Positions 33,819 to 42,693 are shown, counted from the first letter of the stretch. The stretch: DNA of 64,000 bases from Enemella evansiae (GCF_002250705.1 NZ_NMVP01000034.1:245164-309163); one strand, 5' to 3'. Notes: generated by a model not told the origin, from the sequence alone. Program-made: numbers and translations.

Positions 33819-33891
33819 AGAATGATCATGGAATATTCGCCCCTAGAGCTGCACTATTCAAATATAAGAACGAATATTCCATGATCATTCT
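33819..33891. repeat. AT-rich perfect 21-bp inverted repeat with 31-base loop
   Basis: Bases 33819-33839 and 33871-33891 are exact reverse complements (AGAATGATCATGGAATATTCG and its complement across an AT-rich loop). The composition contrasts strongly with the surrounding DNA. It lies between the divergent MFS gene and the small anchored-protein gene. It could be a small inserted element, a double operator (each arm contains ATGATCAT and GAATATTC palindromes), or a hairpin. Confidence 0.85.
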
Positions 33892-33921
33892 TCACTCCCG
33901 AGGGCTGACCGTCGGTAGGTC

Positions 33922-33927
33922 TAGGGT
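33922..33927 (+). promoter_or_regulatory. -10 hexamer of the small anchored-protein gene
   Basis: TAGGGT ends seven bases before ATG 33935; the leaderless spacing again decides the start. Confidence 0.4.
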
Positions 33928-33934
33928 GAGGCCC

Positions 33935-34366
33935 ATGCGGAGGTTCTTGGCACGCTTCGGCTGGCCGCTGGTCGCACTGGCGCTGCTCGTCGGACTGATC
34001 ACCCAGTGGGGACTGGCCCGCTACGGCCCCGACCGCAAGGTCTCGCCCGACGAGGTACGCGCGGTGTCGGGCACGCTCGAGGCGGCGGCCGCCGCGTACA
34101 TCACCGCGCTGCTGGCCCAGGACTGCGGCATGGCGAAGGCATTGGTGATCTACCACGACCGGGATGAACCCCGCACCTGTCGAACCAATCGGCTCACCGG
34201 CGTCCGGCAGCTCAAACCGCCGCGCTCGACCTCGTATGGGTGGTGCATCCTCTACCAGCTGTGGAACGAAGGTGACCAACCCGAGCAACCGGACGGGCGG
34301 TTCTGGCACTACTGCTTCGCGGAGACACCCGAGGGCTGGCGCCTCTCCAGCCAGGGCCTGCCCTGA
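33935..34366 (+). CDS. Small membrane-anchored protein of unknown function
   Basis: 143 residues. A basic start (MRRFLARFGW) and one hydrophobic anchor (PLVALALLVGLITQWGLA) lead into an extracytoplasmic domain of about 110 residues with four cysteines (in DCGMAKAL, RTCRTN, GWCILY and HYCFAET). It looks like a small NTF2/lumazine-type lipoprotein-like domain, with a helix ETAAAYITALLAQDC-like segment followed by beta strands. I do not recognise a family. A longer frame from 33881 would run through the inverted repeat and is less likely. Its stop abuts the stop of the convergent helicase. Confidence 0.7.
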   Translation: MRRFLARFGWPLVALALLVGLITQWGLARYGPDRKVSPDEVRAVSGTLEAAAAAYITALLAQDCGMAKALVIYHDRDEPRTCRTNRLTGVRQLKPPRSTSYGWCILYQLWNEGDQPEQPDGRFWHYCFAETPEGWRLSSQGLP

Positions 34367-36388
34367 TCAGCTGAAGAGGTCGTCCATCGAGGGGACGGTG
34401 ACCGGGGCCGGCCGCGCCGGCACGCCTCCCCCGACCCTGTTCGCAGACTGCTCGGCCGGTGTGCTGGTGTCGATGACGTCCACCCGGTCCATCGCCGCCG
34501 GGGTGAGGAAGCGGCTCGGTTTGGCGATCACGTGCCGGGCGCGGAAGCTGGTCGGGTGGGTCGGCAGCCGGTCGGGGGTGTAGATCCGCAGCGAGTCCCG
34601 GGCCCGGGTGAGCGCGACATAGAACAGCCGGTGCTCCTCGGCCAGACCGGCGTCCGAGGTGAGCGCCATGTCCGAGGGGACGGCGCCGTCGCAGGCGCGG
34701 ATCAGGTGCACCGAATCCCACTCCAGCCCCTTCGCCGAGTGGATGGTGGACAGGATCACGTAGTCGTCGTCGAGGTAGGGCTTCTTGGCCCAGTCGGCGC
34801 TGACCCCGGCCGGGTCGATCGTCGTCTCCGCGATGAACGCGCCCAGATCGGTCTGCTGCGCGGCGGATTCGGCGAGCCGTTCCACGTCGACCGCCCGGCG
34901 CGACCAGTCGGCGTAATGCGCGCGCAGCAACGGGCGTACCGCGCCGTGACAGGCCTCCACCACCGCGGCCACCGCATCCGCGGACTGCGCCCGGCGCACC
35001 TCCTCCAGGGTGGCAGCCAAGCCGGAGCGGGCCTTCGGTGGCGCGGCGGCGACCGCCTCGGCGAACCGCGACTCGTCGTCCGATCCGGCGAGCAGCCCGG
35101 CGAGCGAACGGGCATGTGTCTTGCCGATCGAGCGGTGCCGGGTGAGCAAGCGGTACCAGGACACTTCATCGGCCGGGTTCAGCGCGACCCGGAACGCGGC
35201 GATCAGATCCCGCACGTGCGCGGTCTCCAGGTAGCCGATCCCGCCGAACTTCACGAATGGGATGTCGCGGACCTTCAGCTCGATCTCCAGCTGGTGGGAG
35301 TGCGTGCCGGTCCGCATCAGCACCGCCTGCTCGCGCAGCTCCATCCCGTCCTGGTGGGCGGCCAGGATGGCGTCGGCGACCTGGCGGGCCTCGTCGTCGG
35401 CGTTGGCGCAGCGCACCACGGCGGGCCGGCTGCCGCCGTCGGTGCGGTCGGCGGCGAGTTCGAGGCGCAGCTCGCTCGGCCGGACCACGTTGGCCAGGTC
35501 CAGCACCGGCTGGGTGGAGCGGAAGTTGCGCTCCAGGCGTACCAGCGTCGCGTCGGGGAACTGGTCCTGCACCTCGAGGAGGTGTTCGGCGTTCGCGCCG
35601 CGGAAGCCGTAGACCGCCTGGGCGTCGTCACCGACCACGGTCAGCCCGGCACCGTCGGGGCAGAGCGCGCGGACGATGTCGACCTGGATCTGGTTGACGT
35701 CCTGGTATTCATCGACGAGCACCCAGTCCCATCGCCGCCGCAACCGCGCACCCACCTGCTCATCGGCCAGCAGCGCCAGCCAGTAGCGCAGCAGATCATC
35801 GAAGTCGAGCAAGCCCCGCTCACGCTTGCGGGCAGCGAAATCGCGCAGCAGACCGTTGATCGCTGCCGCATGGTCGAGGCACCAGGGGAACTGTTCGGCC
35901 ATCACCTCACGAGCCGGGGTGGCGGTGTTGATCGCCCGCGAGCAGATGTCCGCGATCGCCTGCGAGGTGGGAAACCGGCGCTCGGTGCCGACCAGGCCGT
36001 GCTCCTCACGGAGCAGGTCGAGCAGGTCGACCACGTCACCGGGGTCGAGCACGGTGACATCCCGCAGGCCCACGTGCTGCGCATGCTCGGAAACGATCCG
36101 ATGCGCGACCGCATGGAAGGTGCCACCCCAGATTCGCTGTGCTGCTTGAGGATCCGCGCACAGGGCTGCCGCGCGCGTGGTCATCGCGGCCGCGGCGCGG
36201 CGGGTGAAGGTGAGCAGCAGGATGCGCTCGGGTGGTACGCCGGACTCCAGCAACCGGGCGACCCGCGCGGTCAGCGTACGCGTCTTCCCCGTCCCCGCAC
36301 CGGCCGCGACCACCAACGGACCCGCGTCGTGCTCCACCGCGATCCGCTGCGCCTCGTCCAGCCCCTCCGACCACCCGATATCAACCAT
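34367..36388 (-). CDS. UvrD/Rep-family ATP-dependent DNA helicase
   Basis: 673 residues, superfamily 1A. Walker A is VVAAGAGTGKTRTLTARVAR (about residues 26-45). Motif Ia is LLLTFTRRAAAAM, motif II DEYQDVNQIQVDIVRA, motif III VGDDAQAVYGFRGA, motif V LSTIHSAKGLEWDSVHLI and motif VI FYVALTRARDSL. It is shorter than UvrD1/PcrA of actinobacteria (about 750) and similar in size to the UvrD2-type group without the HRDC domain. It unwinds DNA 3' to 5' in repair. No repair partner is adjacent. Confidence 0.92.
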   Translation of the reverse strand: MVDIGWSEGLDEAQRIAVEHDAGPLVVAAGAGTGKTRTLTARVARLLESGVPPERILLLTFTRRAAAAMTTRAAALCADPQAAQRIWGGTFHAVAHRIVSEHAQHVGLRDVTVLDPGDVVDLLDLLREEHGLVGTERRFPTSQAIADICSRAINTATPAREVMAEQFPWCLDHAAAINGLLRDFAARKRERGLLDFDDLLRYWLALLADEQVGARLRRRWDWVLVDEYQDVNQIQVDIVRALCPDGAGLTVVGDDAQAVYGFRGANAEHLLEVQDQFPDATLVRLERNFRSTQPVLDLANVVRPSELRLELAADRTDGGSRPAVVRCANADDEARQVADAILAAHQDGMELREQAVLMRTGTHSHQLEIELKVRDIPFVKFGGIGYLETAHVRDLIAAFRVALNPADEVSWYRLLTRHRSIGKTHARSLAGLLAGSDDESRFAEAVAAAPPKARSGLAATLEEVRRAQSADAVAAVVEACHGAVRPLLRAHYADWSRRAVDVERLAESAAQQTDLGAFIAETTIDPAGVSADWAKKPYLDDDYVILSTIHSAKGLEWDSVHLIRACDGAVPSDMALTSDAGLAEEHRLFYVALTRARDSLRIYTPDRLPTHPTSFRARHVIAKPSRFLTPAAMDRVDVIDTSTPAEQSANRVGGGVPARPAPVTVPSMDDLFS

Positions 36389-36463
36389 GCGGCGAGGCTA
36401 GGGAACCCCACTGACAGTGTTGTGCGGCTCGCGCCCATCCGCGGCGAGCGCGGTTCAGCTCAG

Positions 36464-36524
36464 TTCATCTCGACACGCCCGCCTTTGCTCCGCAGGCTCC
36501 GCATGGCTGGCTACTCGATGAACG
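36464..36524. repeat. Second repeat family: GTTCATCTCGACAC...CTCGATGAAC hairpin element
   Basis: GTTCATCTCGACAC begins at 36464, and CTCGATGAAC, nearly its inverse, ends at 36524. The GC-rich loop includes GCTCCGCAGGCTCCGC. The same 14 bases recur at 63417-63430. It lies between the aldehyde dehydrogenase stop and the helicase start and may end the lysine operon transcript. Confidence 0.6.
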
Positions 36525-36534
36525 TGGGTTCCAC

Positions 36535-38088
36535 TCAATCAACGTCGAAGTTCACGCCCTGGGCCAGCGGCAGCGCGCCGGAGTAGTTGATGGTGTTGGT
36601 GGCGCGGCGCATGTACGCCTGCCAGGCGTCCGAGCCGGATTCCCGGCCGCCGCCGGTCTCCTTCTCGCCACCGAAGGCGCCGCCGATCTCCGCACCCGAG
36701 GTGCCGATGTTGACGTTGGCGATGCCGCAGTCCGAGCCTGCCGCGGAGACGAACAGCTCCGCCTCCCCCAGGTCGCTGGTGAAGATCGCCGAGGACAGGC
36801 CCTGCGGGACGTCGTTGTTCAGCGCGATCGCCTCGGTGACGTCACCGTCGTAGGTGAGCACATAGGTGATCGGGGCGAAGGTCTCGGTGCGGACCACCTC
36901 GGACTGGCCCGGCATGATGATCAGCGTCGGCTGCACGTAGAACGCCTCCGGCGCCTCGGTCGCGAGCTCCCGCGCGCCGCCGACGACGACCTCACCACCC
37001 TGTTCGCCGGCCTGCTGCACCGCGGCATCGAAACCGGTGAAGGAACGCTCGTTGATCAGCGGGCCGATCAGCGTGCCCTCGCGCTGCGGATCACCGATCG
37101 GCAACCGCTCGTACACGGCCTTGAGCCGCTGCACCAGTTCCTCGGCGATCGAGGAGTGCACGATCACCCGGCGCATCGTGGTGCAGCGCTGCCCGGCGGT
37201 GCCGGCGGCCGCGAAGACGATCCCGCGGACGGCCAGATCCAGATCGGCCGACGGGGTGACGATCGCGGCATTGTTGCCGCCCAGCTCCAGCAGCGAACGC
37301 CCGAACCGCTCGGCGACCAGCGGGCCGACGGTGCGCCCCATCCGCGTGGACCCGGTCGCCGACAGCAGCGCGATCCCGGGGTTCTCGACCAGCGCCTGGC
37401 CGACGTCGGCCCCGCCGATCACCACCTGCGACAGCCCCTCGGGGGCGTCCTCGGTCTCGGCGATCGCCCGCTGCAGCAGCGCATTGCTGGCCAGCGCACA
37501 CATCGGCGCGGTCTCCGAGGGCTTCCAGATCACCGGGTCGCCGCAGACGAGTGCCAGGGCGGTGTTCCAGGACCAGACCGCGACCGGGAAGTTGAACGCC
37601 GAGATCACCCCGACCACGCCGAGCGGATGCCAGGTCTCCATCAACCGGTGACCGGCGCGCTCGGAGACCATCGTCTTGCCATAGAGCTGACGCGACAGCC
37701 CGAGCGCGAACTCGCAGATGTCGATCATCTCCTGCACCTCGCCGCGGGCCTCGGAGGTGATCTTGCCGACCTCCGCGGAGACCAGTTCGGCCAGATCGTC
37801 CTTGTGCTCGGTGAGCAGTTCCCCGAGGCGCTTCACCAGGGCGCCACGTACCGGGGCCGGCACCGTACGCCACTGCAGGAACGCGTCGTTGGCGGTCTTG
37901 ATCGCCGCATCGACACTCGCCGAATCCTGCCAGGCAACCGAATACAGCGGCTGGCCGTTGATCGGTGAGATGACGTCGTGGTCACCGCTCACCTGGTTGA
38001 GGTCCACACCGCAACGTTCGGCCGCCGCGCGGGCCCGCTCGGCGAGTTCGGTGGCGGAGGGGATGGTGCTCTGCTGATTCACGATCAC
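36535..38088 (-). CDS. amaB: L-aminoadipate-semialdehyde dehydrogenase (ALDH7/AmaB-like)
   Basis: 517 residues of the ALDH7 branch, which oxidises alpha-aminoadipate semialdehyde (in equilibrium with piperideine-6-carboxylate) to 2-aminoadipate with NAD+. The active-site cysteine is C302 in GTAGQRCTTMRR, the general-base glutamate is E268 in LLELGGNN, and the oxyanion asparagine is N166 in SAFNFPVAVW. The C-terminal GGAFGGEKETGGGRESGSDA is typical of ALDH7. It is last of three genes read leftwards (hglS, FAD oxidase, amaB), 24 bases after the oxidase stop. The start is GTG 38088. Function is well supported by family and context; related ALDH activities are not excluded. Confidence 0.85.
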   Translation of the reverse strand: MIVNQQSTIPSATELAERARAAAERCGVDLNQVSGDHDVISPINGQPLYSVAWQDSASVDAAIKTANDAFLQWRTVPAPVRGALVKRLGELLTEHKDDLAELVSAEVGKITSEARGEVQEMIDICEFALGLSRQLYGKTMVSERAGHRLMETWHPLGVVGVISAFNFPVAVWSWNTALALVCGDPVIWKPSETAPMCALASNALLQRAIAETEDAPEGLSQVVIGGADVGQALVENPGIALLSATGSTRMGRTVGPLVAERFGRSLLELGGNNAAIVTPSADLDLAVRGIVFAAAGTAGQRCTTMRRVIVHSSIAEELVQRLKAVYERLPIGDPQREGTLIGPLINERSFTGFDAAVQQAGEQGGEVVVGGARELATEAPEAFYVQPTLIIMPGQSEVVRTETFAPITYVLTYDGDVTEAIALNNDVPQGLSSAIFTSDLGEAELFVSAAGSDCGIANVNIGTSGAEIGGAFGGEKETGGGRESGSDAWQAYMRRATNTINYSGALPLAQGVNFDVD

Positions 38089-38112
38089 TGCTTTCGACTA
38101 GACGACTTGATT

Positions 38113-39276
38113 TCAGACGATATTGAACTCGGGCCGCCGGTCGGCGGAGTGGAAACGGTCGGCGCTCAGCGCGGAGACGTCGACGAAGGGTCGCTGTTCA
38201 CGGTAGAGGTCGCGGAGCACCTCGCCAACCGCGGGCCCCTGCAGGAACCCGTGGCCGGAAAACCCGGTGGCATAGAGAAAACGGGACACCCCACGCGCCT
38301 CGCCGATCAGCGCGTTGTGGTCGGGGGTGTTCTCGTACAACCCTGCCCACCCCGAACTCATCCCCACCTCGGCCAGCGCCGGTACCCGCCGATCGATGGC
38401 CGCCGACAGCGGTTCCAGCCAGTCGTCGGTGACGGTCTGATCGAAGCCCGGCTGCTGGTCGGCATACGACATCCCGACCAGCAGCCCCCTGCCCTCGTTG
38501 TGGAAATACAGCGTGGAGGACTGATCGATGGTGAACGGGGTGTCCGGCGCCAGGCCCGGCATGTCCTCGGTGATGAGCAGTTGCCGTTTCAGCGGTTCGA
38601 CCGGCAGGTCGACCCCGACCCAGCTCGCGATCTCGCCGGACCAGGCGCCGGCGGTGCAGATCACCGTATCCGTGGCGATCGTGCCGGCGGCGGTGCATAC
38701 GCCGGTGATCCGCGCCCCGGCCGCTTCGTCCGCGACGTCGATGCCGGTCACCGCGCAGTTCGGGAGCAGGGTCGCTCCGGCCCGCCGGGCGGCGCGGGCG
38801 TACCCGGAAACCACCGCCTCGGGGGTGCAGTGCCTATCGCGCGGGGTCCAGGCCGCGGCGATCAGCCCGTCGGTATCGATCAGCGGCGAGAGCCGCTTCG
38901 CCTCGGCGGGGCTGATGATCCGGCTCTCCAAACCGAGGCTCTGCTGCAGTCTCGCGTTGTTCTCGAAGGTGGCGACGGCCTCGTCGTTGTCGATCAGAAA
39001 CAGATAGCCGACCTGATGCAGGTCGATCTCGGTGTCGAACAACCGGCCGAAGTTCTCGAAAGTGGCCAGGCTGCGGGCGCCGAGCTGGATGTTCAGTTCG
39101 TCGGAGAACTGCGCGCGGACGCCGCCGGCGGCTCGGCAGGTGGAGCCGGCGCCGAAGCTGCCCCGATCCAGCAGCACGACCTCAGCGATGCCGCTGCGGG
39201 CGAGTTCGTACGCCGCAGCAACACCCATCACCCCGCCGCCGATGATCACCACCGACGCACGTTGCGGAACAACCAC
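38113..39276 (-). CDS. FAD-dependent amine/amino-acid oxidase (DAO family), candidate pipecolate oxidase
   Basis: 387 residues. The dinucleotide-binding fold is at the N-terminus (SVVIIGGGVMGVAAAYELAR then a glutamate/aspartate-ended strand VVLLDR), followed by GAGSTCRAAGGVR. Near the C-terminus AGLYENTPDHNALIGEARGV and LYATGFSGHGFLQGPAVGEV are typical of sarcosine/dimethylglycine/pipecolate-type DAO enzymes. Between hglS and amaB, an L-pipecolate oxidase role (AmaA-like: pipecolate to piperideine-6-carboxylate) is the best contextual fit. A D-amino-acid or other secondary amine substrate is possible. GTG 39276 has AAAGGGG upstream; 31 bases separate it from hglS. Confidence 0.8.
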   Translation of the reverse strand: MVVPQRASVVIIGGGVMGVAAAYELARSGIAEVVLLDRGSFGAGSTCRAAGGVRAQFSDELNIQLGARSLATFENFGRLFDTEIDLHQVGYLFLIDNDEAVATFENNARLQQSLGLESRIISPAEAKRLSPLIDTDGLIAAAWTPRDRHCTPEAVVSGYARAARRAGATLLPNCAVTGIDVADEAAGARITGVCTAAGTIATDTVICTAGAWSGEIASWVGVDLPVEPLKRQLLITEDMPGLAPDTPFTIDQSSTLYFHNEGRGLLVGMSYADQQPGFDQTVTDDWLEPLSAAIDRRVPALAEVGMSSGWAGLYENTPDHNALIGEARGVSRFLYATGFSGHGFLQGPAVGEVLRDLYREQRPFVDVSALSADRFHSADRRPEFNIV

Positions 39277-39307
39277 GATGTCGCCCCTTTCCCTTGCCGT
39301 GTTCGGA

Positions 39308-40735
39308 TCAGCTGGCGGACCGTGCGCCGGTCAGGGCCAGCGCGTCGGCGGGTAGTCCGAGCGCGGCCGCCGCGTCCCGAAGGGAGGCGTCGCGCTCTGC
39401 GGCGTACAACTCGAAGGGTTCGGCGATCGGCCGCCCGATCACCTCCGCGAGCCAGGCCTGGTCCCGTTCGGCCGCGTCCTGGGTGGTGTCCCGGCTGCCC
39501 GAGTCGCTCAGGTTGGAGTTGAAGATGCCGGCCGCCGACCGGGGCAGGAAGTCCTCGTAGACGATGGGTTCGGCGACCAGCCAGCCGCCGGTCAGCAGCG
39601 CGTCGAGATCGGCCGGCGGATCACCGGCCGGTCGGGAATCGCCAACCACGTAACGGAAATAGGCCAGTCCCTCGCGCTCCAGCTCGGCCTCGGTCCCGGG
39701 CAGTCGTTCGGCCCAGACCTCCCGCGCGAGGTCCACCCGGGTCCGCCCCTGCTGCTCGGCGAGCCGCCGGTCGGTCGCGGCCACCAGCTCGTCGAACAGC
39801 TCCCGACCGGCCGGGGTGAGCGCGATCCCGCGCTGCTCCACCTCACCGAACCGGACCCGCAGCTCACCCTCGCCGATGCTGCCGTCCGCCTCGCGGAAGG
39901 CGCGCCGCTCGGCCAGCGCCCGGAAGGAGGTCTGCCGCAGCAGCACATCGGGTCCGGCCCAGTCCGGCGGGCCCTGGATCTCGGCGATCATCTCGATCCC
40001 GCGGGCCTGCATCGAGGTGTAGAGGTCGTCGATGTCCAACACCCGCGGGGTGAGGTGGTTGATGTGGGTGCTGGTCACCCCGCCGATATCGGCGGCGACC
40101 CCGGAGATCTCGGACAACTCGTCGTACCAGGCCCGGTCGACCGGTTCGTCGGCGAGCGCGAAGCTGGCCGCGGCCAGCTCCAGGAAACGGTCCGCGTCGG
40201 ACTCGGTGAGCCCGCCGTCGGCCTCGGCCCGGTCGGCGAGCTCGAGCAGTTCGGCGGGGAACAGGGTGCGCGCGGCCAGGAAGTGCTCGAGCCGGCGCTG
40301 CAGGTCGGCGTCGAAGAAGCGCCGGTCCTGCGGTACCAGCATCGAGGTGAACACCCGGAACGGATTGCGGGCCAGCTCGTCGGCCTCGTGCGGCCGGAAG
40401 GCGGTGGAGACCACCGGGATCGGCTGCGGCTGGGCGTCGCGCAGGTCGTAGAAGCCGGTCGGGTACATGCCCAGCGCGCCGAAGATCCGCGCCACCTGGG
40501 CCAGTTCGGTGGGCGTCCCGACGCGGATCGCACCGTGCCGTTCGGCGGTCACCCGATCCAGCGAACCGAGCCGTTCCGCGTCGCCGCCGCGGGCGTCCAT
40601 CACCCGCTGGTTCACCTCGGTCGAGACCTCGACCAGGGTGTTGTACGCCGGGACCTCACCGCCGTAGAGCTCCGCCAGCCGGACCGCGAAGCGGGCCCGC
40701 AGCTGCCAGGGCGGGATCAGCGCCTCGTTGCTCAC
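39308..40735 (-). CDS. hglS: 2-oxoadipate dioxygenase/decarboxylase (DUF1338, HglS)
   Basis: 475 residues from GTG 40735, which has AGGAGGAAAG just upstream. DUF1338/HglS enzymes are Fe(II) oxygenases of the VOC fold that turn 2-oxoadipate into 2-hydroxyglutarate with loss of CO2, a late step of lysine breakdown. Likely metal ligands are H67 (in AERHGAIRVGT), H224 or H227 (TSTHINHLTPRVLDIDDLY) and E298 or E300 (VRFGEVEQRG). R71 would match the substrate-carboxylate arginine. Frequent glutamates and the FYDLRDAQPQPIPVVSTAF segment also fit. It is first in the leftward operon with the FAD oxidase and amaB-like genes. Confidence 0.88.
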   Translation of the reverse strand: MSNEALIPPWQLRARFAVRLAELYGGEVPAYNTLVEVSTEVNQRVMDARGGDAERLGSLDRVTAERHGAIRVGTPTELAQVARIFGALGMYPTGFYDLRDAQPQPIPVVSTAFRPHEADELARNPFRVFTSMLVPQDRRFFDADLQRRLEHFLAARTLFPAELLELADRAEADGGLTESDADRFLELAAASFALADEPVDRAWYDELSEISGVAADIGGVTSTHINHLTPRVLDIDDLYTSMQARGIEMIAEIQGPPDWAGPDVLLRQTSFRALAERRAFREADGSIGEGELRVRFGEVEQRGIALTPAGRELFDELVAATDRRLAEQQGRTRVDLAREVWAERLPGTEAELEREGLAYFRYVVGDSRPAGDPPADLDALLTGGWLVAEPIVYEDFLPRSAAGIFNSNLSDSGSRDTTQDAAERDQAWLAEVIGRPIAEPFELYAAERDASLRDAAAALGLPADALALTGARSAS

Positions 40736-40821
40736 CTTTCCTCCTTCCCTGCCGTTCGGCAGTCCGTTCCAGCCAACCCGATGCGCGGCGCCGGCGAAAG
40801 TGCCCCGGGGGCATCGATGGG

Positions 40822-40855
40822 TTGAGGTCGACTCAACGATCCCTTGCACTATCGT
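40822..40855. promoter_or_regulatory. Operator-like palindrome and -10 hexamer in the divergent lysine-cluster region
   Basis: TTGAGGTCGACTCAA (40822-40836) is a near-palindrome between hglS (start 40735) and the divergent hydrolase (start 40862). TATCGT (40850-40855) ends six bases before ATG 40862, a leaderless -10. One regulator could therefore control both directions. The motif resembles the site at 33708 (TTGAATCGACTCAA). Confidence 0.45.
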
Positions 40856-40861
40856 CACAGG

Positions 40862-41701
40862 ATGAGCACCGATGCCGCTGCCGATTCCTACGATTTCACC
40901 CTGACCGGTCACGCCGGTGAACTGGTCGGGACCGCCTGGCCGATCGCCGACCCCGGTTGGATCGCGATCATCACCCACGGTTACGGCGAGCACGTGCTGC
41001 GCTACCGGTGGGTGGCCGAGCAGCTGAACGCCGCCGGCGCCACGGTCTATGCCGCGGATCATCGCGGGCACGGCCGCAGCGCCGGGGAGCGGGTGGAGAT
41101 CACCGATTTCGAACCGGTCGTGGCGGACGTGGCCGAGGTGCTGGAGCTGGCGACCCATGAGAATCCGGAGCTGCCGGTGGTGCTGATCGGGCATTCGATG
41201 GGCGGCATGATCGCGGCCCGGTTCGCGCAGCTGCATGGCGAGGATCTGGCCGCGCTGGTGCTGTCCGGGCCCGTCCTGGGGCGTTGGGAGGCCGTCGAGG
41301 AATTGCTTGTGCTGGAGGAGATTCCGCCGACGCCGATCGATGTGGCGACGCTGTCACGGGACCCGGAGGTCGGCCGGGCGTACGCCGCGGATCCGCTGAT
41401 CTGGCACGGCGATTTCAAGCGGGTCACGCTGCTGGCGCTGCATGATGAGCTGGAGCTGATCAACACCGGTGGCGGGTTCGAAGGCCTGCCGGTGCTGTAT
41501 CTGCATGGCGAGGCCGATGAGCTGGTACCGATCGGTCCGTCGGCGGAGGCGGTCGAGCGGCTCCGGGGCGAGCGGACCGAGACGAAGAGCTACCCCGAGG
41601 CGCGGCACGAGATCTTCAACGAGCTCAACCGCGACGAGGTCCTCGATGATGTGATCGGGTTCGTCGCCTCCGTGCTCGGCGACCGCGTGGTACGGCGGTG
41701 A
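40862..41701 (+). CDS. Alpha/beta hydrolase (monoacylglycerol-lipase-like, Hydrolase_4)
   Basis: 279 residues. The fold is clear: IITHGYGEHVLRYRWVAEQL (oxyanion HG), AADHRGHGRSAGER, the nucleophile elbow LIGHSMGGMIAARFA with the serine, LYLHGEADELVP with the acid, and EARHEIFNE with the histidine. This matches the Hydrolase_4/monoglyceride lipase group. The gene points away from hglS and is followed four bases later by the ketimine-reductase-like gene. Any role in the lysine cluster is unclear; lactam or ester opening is possible but speculative. Confidence 0.85.
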   Translation: MSTDAAADSYDFTLTGHAGELVGTAWPIADPGWIAIITHGYGEHVLRYRWVAEQLNAAGATVYAADHRGHGRSAGERVEITDFEPVVADVAEVLELATHENPELPVVLIGHSMGGMIAARFAQLHGEDLAALVLSGPVLGRWEAVEELLVLEEIPPTPIDVATLSRDPEVGRAYAADPLIWHGDFKRVTLLALHDELELINTGGGFEGLPVLYLHGEADELVPIGPSAEAVERLRGERTETKSYPEARHEIFNELNRDEVLDDVIGFVASVLGDRVVRR

Positions 41702-41705
41702 GCCG

Positions 41706-42685
41706 ATGGCAGGCGATGAAACGCTGCTGCTGACCGCGGCCGAGGTACGCCAGCTGTTCGACGCCCGGCGGGCGCTCGAATCGCAGCGGGCGGCATTCAC
41801 CGCACTGGCCACCGGCCGGGCGGTGCTGCCGGCCCGATTGCTGCTGCCGGGCCAGGCCGAGTCGGCGGCCTTCTGCTATGCGGCGCGGCTGGCGCCCGAT
41901 GCCCCGGCGGTGTCCAAGTTCGGCAGTGTCAATCCGGGCAATGCCGAGCGCGGCCTGGCTGCGGTGTCGGCGGTGATCACGGTGCTCGACCCAGTGACCG
42001 GGCGACCGCAGGCGATCATGGACGGCACCGAGGTGACCACCCTGCGTACCGCCGCCGCCTCGGCACTGGCCGCGCAGACCTTGGCCGGGCGGGTGTCGGT
42101 GCTGGCGGTGATCGGATCCGGGGTGCAGGCAGCCGCCCATCTGGCTGCGCTGGCCGAGGTGCTGCCGGCCGATGAGGTACGCCTGTTCTCGCGCAATGCC
42201 GTGACCGCGGCCCGGCTCGCCGAGCGGGCACCGGGCCCGCCGGTACGGGTCTGCGCGAGCGCCGAGGAGGCGGTTGCTGGTGCAGACCTGATCGTCACCG
42301 CGACCACCTCCGCAGAACCGGTGCTGCAGGCCGACTGGGTCGCCGAGGGTGCGACGGTGCTCAGCGTCGGCTCCTTCGCCCCCGACCGGCACGAGCTGGA
42401 TCAGCAGCTGCTGCGCCGCTGCGCACGGATCGTGGTCGACGACCGGGCGACCGCGCTGGAGCACGCCGGGCCGATCGTGACCGCCGTGGCGTCCGGGAGC
42501 TGGATCCGGACTCGGTGCTTGAACTGGGAACGATCCTCACCGACCCCGGCAGTTGGCGGCGCGACCCCGCCGACATCGTGCACTACAACTCGGTGGGGGT
42601 CGGCATCCAGGACGCGGCCGCCGCAGCGGCGATCACCGAGGCCGCCGCCGACCGCCCCGAGCCGGGCACCCGCATCGCCCTGTGA
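41706..42685 (+). pseudogene. Ornithine cyclodeaminase/mu-crystallin family ketimine reductase, frameshifted near the 3' end
   Basis: From ATG 41706 the frame encodes an OCD/mu-crystallin protein: PARLLLPGQAESAAFCYAAR, NAERGLAAVSAVITVLDPVT, MDGTEVTTLRTAAASALAA, VLAVIGSGVQAAAHLAALAE (NAD(P) fold) and VLSVGSFAPDRHELDQQLL. At 42495-42497 (GGG in GCGTCCGGGAGCTGG) the frame breaks. The conserved C-terminus continues one frame over (ELDPDSVLELGTILTDPG, then DIVHYNSVGVGIQDAAAA) to TGA 42685. One missing G explains it. Intact relatives reduce cyclic imines such as piperideine-2-carboxylate to pipecolate, which fits the neighbouring lysine genes. Confidence 0.8.
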
Positions 42686-42693
42686 CCCTGCCC

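Noticed and set aside
36535..42685. Proline or hydroxyproline degradation as an alternative reading of the cluster
   Set aside because: OCD-family reductases and DAO enzymes occur there too, but the DUF1338 and ALDH7-type proteins point to 2-oxoadipate and aminoadipate semialdehyde chemistry, and no proline racemase is present.
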